Source of the DNA: Hyphomonadaceae bacterium
Lineage (GTDB): Bacteria; Pseudomonadota; Alphaproteobacteria; Caulobacterales; Aquidulcibacteraceae
NCBI GenBank assembly: GCA_009773395.1
Contig: WRPI01000007.1
Coordinates: 1-64,000 of the forward strand
Direction: 5' to 3'
DNA: 64,000 nt
The translations under genes were made by a program, and so were the position numbers. Below are positions 61,568 through 64,000 of this stretch, piece after piece. Within the stretch, counting starts at the first letter, position 1, and each line of letters opens with the position of its first letter. The notes beneath the pieces were generated by a model. That model had not been told where the DNA came from, did not search any database, and worked only from the letters and a program-made list of their open reading frames with translations.

Positions 61568-63052
61568 CTAATCCAGCCAACTTAAATCACTGTCACGGTC
61601 AAACAAAGTATAGGCATTGACCGGCCCAAAAGTTCCCGCAGGATAGCTATGCGGCTTGGGATAGGACTTTTTCCAACCTTCGGCAATTCCGTCAACCCAT
61701 TTCCACGCGGCTTCAACTTCATCACGGCGGACAAAATGCGCATTATTGCCGTGCAGCGCGTCAAGAATTAGACGCTCATACGCAATTCTGCGCATTGGCG
61801 ATTTTTTCGAACCTTCGTCAAACGCATGAGCCAAAGACAGGCTCAAGGCCAATGGTTGCAATTGTAGCCCTTCAAAAGTGAGGCCCGGCGATTTATTCAT
61901 GATGGTAAGCGAAATATCTTCTTCGGGCTGCAACCGAATGACCAAACGATTGGCTTCTATTTGATTGCCAAAAATCGAATGTGGAACTGGCCTAAATTGA
62001 ATAACAATTTCAGTTTTGCGCGACGGCAAGCACTTGCCAGTGCGAAGATAAAATGGCGTGCCAGCCCAGCGCCAGTTGGCAATTTCGGCCTTAATAGCAA
62101 CAAAAGTTTCGGTGTTTGAAGGCGAGCCTTTTTCAAACTCATAGCCTTTGTTGCTTTGACCATCAGCATAGCCAGCGCCATATTGGCCACGCGCCGTGTT
62201 CTTAACAACATTGGAAGCGTCAATTGTCTTAAGCGACTTTAATACTTTGACTTTTTCATCTCGCAATGCATTGGCAGACAGCCCCGCAGGCGGCTCCATA
62301 GCGACCAAGCACACTAGTTGCAGCAAGTGGTTCTGCACCATGTCTTTTAGCGCGCCATAATTATCATAATAATCGAGCCTATCGGCGACACCCAAGGATT
62401 CGGCGATAGTTATTTGCACGTGATCAATTGAGCGCGAGTTCCACAATGGTTCAAAAACTGTATTGCCAAAGCGCAAAGCCAAAAGGTTTTGCACGGTTTC
62501 TTTGCCCAAATAATGATCTATCCGAAACAAACGAGTTTCATCAAAAACATCTGCCAAAACATCGTTAATTACCACTGACGACGGCAGATCATGGCCTAAT
62601 GGCTTTTCGACAATCAAGCGATTTGGCGCAAGGTTCATAGCCGCTTTCTTGATATGCGCGAGAATCGGCGAAAATAATGATGGCGATGTTGAGAGGAAAA
62701 ACACGATATCCAAATCTTGGATTTCGCCCAATTCAGCCTTTAATTTTGCGCCCCATTCGGCGTCGTTGATATCAAGTGACAAATGCGTCAAACGCGGAAT
62801 AAATGTTGCCAGCGCTTTGGTATCAAAACTTTTCCCAAGCCGCGCCACAATGGCATCTGAAACAAAAGTCGCAAAATCTTCGGGCCCCAATTTTTCGCGC
62901 GAAATGGAAATTATGCGTTGGCTTTTGGCCAAAAAACCATCTTGTTCCAATTTCGCCAGCGATGGCCAAAGCATACGTTTGGCTAAATCACCAGTTCCGC
63001 CAACTAAAACAAAAACAGGTTGGCGCGCCGATGATTTGGTTTCGATATTCAT
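61568..63052 (-). CDS. zwf: Glucose-6-phosphate 1-dehydrogenase Zwf
   Basis: This 494-residue enzyme oxidises glucose-6-phosphate with NAD(P)+. It shows the dinucleotide motif VLVGGTGDLAKRMLWPSL, the active-site region RIDHYLGKETVQNLLALRFGN, NHLLQLVCLVAMEPP, and RWAGTPFYLRTGKCLPSRKTEIVIQF. It opens the operon zwf-pgl-edd-glk-eda-lacI. The promoter just upstream has a perfect TATAAT and an operator palindrome between -35 and -10. Confidence 0.97.
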   Translation of the reverse strand: MNIETKSSARQPVFVLVGGTGDLAKRMLWPSLAKLEQDGFLAKSQRIISISREKLGPEDFATFVSDAIVARLGKSFDTKALATFIPRLTHLSLDINDAEWGAKLKAELGEIQDLDIVFFLSTSPSLFSPILAHIKKAAMNLAPNRLIVEKPLGHDLPSSVVINDVLADVFDETRLFRIDHYLGKETVQNLLALRFGNTVFEPLWNSRSIDHVQITIAESLGVADRLDYYDNYGALKDMVQNHLLQLVCLVAMEPPAGLSANALRDEKVKVLKSLKTIDASNVVKNTARGQYGAGYADGQSNKGYEFEKGSPSNTETFVAIKAEIANWRWAGTPFYLRTGKCLPSRKTEIVIQFRPVPHSIFGNQIEANRLVIRLQPEEDISLTIMNKSPGLTFEGLQLQPLALSLSLAHAFDEGSKKSPMRRIAYERLILDALHGNNAHFVRRDEVEAAWKWVDGIAEGWKKSYPKPHSYPAGTFGPVNAYTLFDRDSDLSWLD

Positions 63053-63102
63053 TATATTGTAAAGCCTCTATTGGGTTTGCAACAAGCATCACATTCCCAT
63101 AT

Positions 63103-63131
63103 ATTATAGTTTGACAGCGCTGTCATAAATA
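63103..63131 (-). promoter_or_regulatory. zwf operon promoter with LacI-type operator
   Basis: On the minus strand a perfect -10 TATAAT lies at 63103-63108. The 14-bp perfect palindrome TGACAGCGCTGTCA lies at 63112-63125, directly upstream, where it would block RNA polymerase. The -35 (TATTTA, 17 bases upstream of the -10) is weak. Palindromes with a central CG are typical LacI-family operators. The LacI-type gene at 56311 ends this operon. Confidence 0.8.
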
Positions 63132-63196
63132 TTTGGCAAGGCAATGTCAATATGAAATATTGATGTGGTTTGAACCAAATAATTCCTGATTTATGA

Positions 63197-63253
63197 GCAG
63201 CCCGCCTTCGCCAAGGCTTCCGCCGCCGCGCAGCCCGCCTTCGCCAAGGCTTC
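63197..63253. repeat. 24-bp direct repeat
   Basis: The 24-base unit (GCAGCCCGCCTTCGCCAAGG and TTC-ending) occurs at 63197-63220 and again at 63230-63253, with 9 GC-rich bases between. It is far richer in G and C than the surroundings. It looks like a short mobile or REP-like motif. Confidence 0.65.
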
Positions 63254-63259
63254 GTCGGG

Positions 63260-63319
63260 CACTCTACGCTCTTAGAACCACTCGTGGCTTGCCACTCGTA
63301 GCTCGAAGAGCGTAGAGTG
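63260..63319. repeat. 14-bp inverted repeat flanking the tRNA-Val 3' end
   Basis: CACTCTACGCTCTT at 63260-63273 and its exact complement at 63306-63319 form a long hairpin. Smaller hairpins lie inside (GTGGC-TT-GCCAC). The right arm reaches 2 bases into the encoded CCA of the tRNA. It may act as a terminator or processing signal for the tRNA transcript. Confidence 0.6.
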
Positions 63320-63392
63320 GTGGGCGCAACAGGGATTGAACCTGTGACCCCTACAATGTCAATGTAGTGCTCTCCCGCTGAGCTATGCGCCC
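63318..63392 (-). tRNA. tRNA-Val (anticodon GAC)
   Basis: A complete minus-strand cloverleaf with encoded CCA. The acceptor is GGGCGCA/TGCGCCC, the D arm AGCTCAGCGGGAGAGC, the anticodon arm CTACA-TTGACAT-TGTAG and the T arm CACAGGTTCAATCCCTGTTG. The anticodon is GAC, which reads GUC and GUU valine codons. Confidence 0.95.
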
Positions 63393-63472
63393 ATTCAATT
63401 GAATGTGGCTGCGGTTTAGCGCATCTTAGCAAATCAATGCAAGTAGGATACACATGATTTGGGGCGATACAA

Positions 63473-63865
63473 ATGACAATTAAACTTACCCAATTTGCTT
63501 ATTTAGTGGACGAATATGACCGAGCCATTGATTATTTCACAAACATCTTAGGTTTTGCACTTGTTAGCGATGAGGATGTGGGCGGGGGCAAGCGCTGGGT
63601 TGTGGTTGCGGCTGGCGGCGATGGTGCGAAAATATTGCTGGCGAAGGCCAAGGGCAATCGGCAAAATGATGCAATTGGAGACCAATTCGGGGGCCGTGTC
63701 GGCCTGTTTCTTGAGACCGATAATTTTGAGGAAACCTATTCACGCTTCAAACGAAACGGCGTTAAATTCACCGAGGAGCCGCGCCGTGAACCATATGGGA
63801 TTGTTGCGGTGTTTGAAGATATTTACGGCAACTTTTGGGATTTGATCCACTATGCAAAAAATTGA
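63473..63865 (+). CDS. VOC family protein (glyoxalase/bleomycin resistance fold)
   Basis: This 130-residue protein is a vicinal-oxygen-chelate fold protein: KLTQFAYLVDEYDRAIDYFTNILGFALVSDED, then VGLFLETDNFEETYSRFKRNGVKFTEEPRREPYGIVAVFEDIYGNFWDLIHYA. Such proteins are metal enzymes or binding proteins. The metal-site residues differ from glyoxalase I. The substrate is unknown. Its last 14 bases overlap the start of the GNAT gene. Confidence 0.88.
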   Translation: MTIKLTQFAYLVDEYDRAIDYFTNILGFALVSDEDVGGGKRWVVVAAGGDGAKILLAKAKGNRQNDAIGDQFGGRVGLFLETDNFEETYSRFKRNGVKFTEEPRREPYGIVAVFEDIYGNFWDLIHYAKN

Positions 63866-64000
63866 AATATTTGCGGCAGGCCAAAATGATATGCCGCAAA
63901 TCACCGCCATTTATCAAGAAGCCGTGCGAAACGGCACGGCAAGTTGGGAATACGACCCACCAACAATTGAAGAAATGCAAGCAAGGTTTGAAAACATAAT
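63852..64000 (+). CDS. GNAT acetyltransferase, phosphinothricin-acetyltransferase-like (5' part only)
   Basis: An ATG at 63852 opens a frame that runs off the right edge: QKIEIFAAGQNDMPQITAIY, then QEAVRNGTASWEYDPPTIEEMQARF. The AIYxxAVxNGTASxE pattern is typical of the Pat/YncA GNAT group that acetylates amino acid analogues or related amines. About 49 codons are present. The start overlaps the VOC gene by 14 bases. Confidence 0.8.
   Translation, partial: MQKIEIFAAGQNDMPQITAIYQEAVRNGTASWEYDPPTIEEMQARFENI

Noticed and set aside
63052..63453. A 133-codon minus-strand frame with WRRRAA-type repeats
   Set aside because: It runs across tRNA-Val, the direct repeat and the zwf promoter. The Arg-rich sequence is a chance translation of the GC-rich repeat.
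1..64000. CRISPR array, prophage or complete insertion sequence
   Set aside because: No regularly spaced direct repeats, transposase, integrase or phage structural genes were found in the window.

Overview
The window reads as the chromosome of a moderately AT-rich alphaproteobacterium, most likely from the Caulobacterales/Hyphomonadaceae neighbourhood. The evidence is gene content: a CC_3452-family protein, a zwf-pgl-edd-glk-eda Entner-Doudoroff cluster, a single-chain indolepyruvate oxidoreductase, TonB-dependent receptors, YbjN, DUF2849, DUF934 and DUF3597 proteins, and a TrmJ with a long C-terminus. The taxon is inferred from content, not from a database match. There is no prophage, complete insertion sequence or CRISPR array. 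Genes are packed into operons that mostly overlap by 4 or 14 bases.

Layout. 1-4.9 kb: the N-terminal part of a trimeric autotransporter adhesin running off the left edge, divergent from a NarL-type response regulator and its membrane histidine kinase, then a YbjN-like secreted protein. 5-9.1 kb: TrmJ, an O-acyltransferase and the preQ0 operon queC-queE-queD. 9.2-15.4 kb: a TonB-dependent receptor, two divergent pentapeptide-repeat paralogues around a tRNA-Met, and a CC_3452 protein. 15.6-21.8 kb: indolepyruvate oxidoreductase divergent from an Lrp/AsnC regulator, then RmuC and a uracil-DNA-glycosylase-like protein. 21.9-25 kb: a HepT/MntA toxin-antitoxin pair, a secreted protein, an isoprenylcysteine-methyltransferase-like protein and a dicarboxylate symporter. 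25-35.3 kb: a GH127-like hydrolase facing an outer-membrane receptor, small secreted proteins and lipoproteins, and a DUF1800/DUF1501 pair. 35.4-39.9 kb: a RelE/XRE pair, pirin, an SDR, DUF302, LysE and a second acyltransferase. 39.9-43.6 kb: the pantothenate/CoA operon panB-panC-coaBC-coaX. 43.6-44.1 kb: a Phd/ParE pair. 44.2-51.7 kb: an assimilatory sulfate reduction operon. 51.8-56.3 kb: a DUF3857 transglutaminase-like protein, DUF3597 and a DUF885 peptidase. 56.3-63.1 kb: the Entner-Doudoroff operon ending in a LacI-type regulator. 63.3-64 kb: tRNA-Val, a VOC protein and a GNAT gene cut by the right edge.

How the genes work together. The sulfur operon makes APS (CysDN), reduces it directly with an iron-sulfur APS reductase (CysH) and then to sulfide with a sirohaem enzyme (CysI), with sirohaem from CysG. 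CysN carries a DUF2061-like membrane tail where many relatives carry the APS kinase CysC. The glucose operon converts glucose through 6-phosphogluconate to pyruvate and glyceraldehyde-3-phosphate. Its promoter holds a perfect 14-bp LacI-type palindrome, probably read by the regulator encoded at the end of the same operon.

The most unusual signal is non-coding. Two intergenic hairpin elements of about 160 bp (19677-19841 and 27484-27645) share core motifs at nearly invariant spacing. Each is closed by outer inverted repeats that differ between copies and that contain the stop codon of the upstream gene. A third 161-bp palindrome (7566-7726) between queE and queD supplies the ribosome-binding site and first codons of queD.
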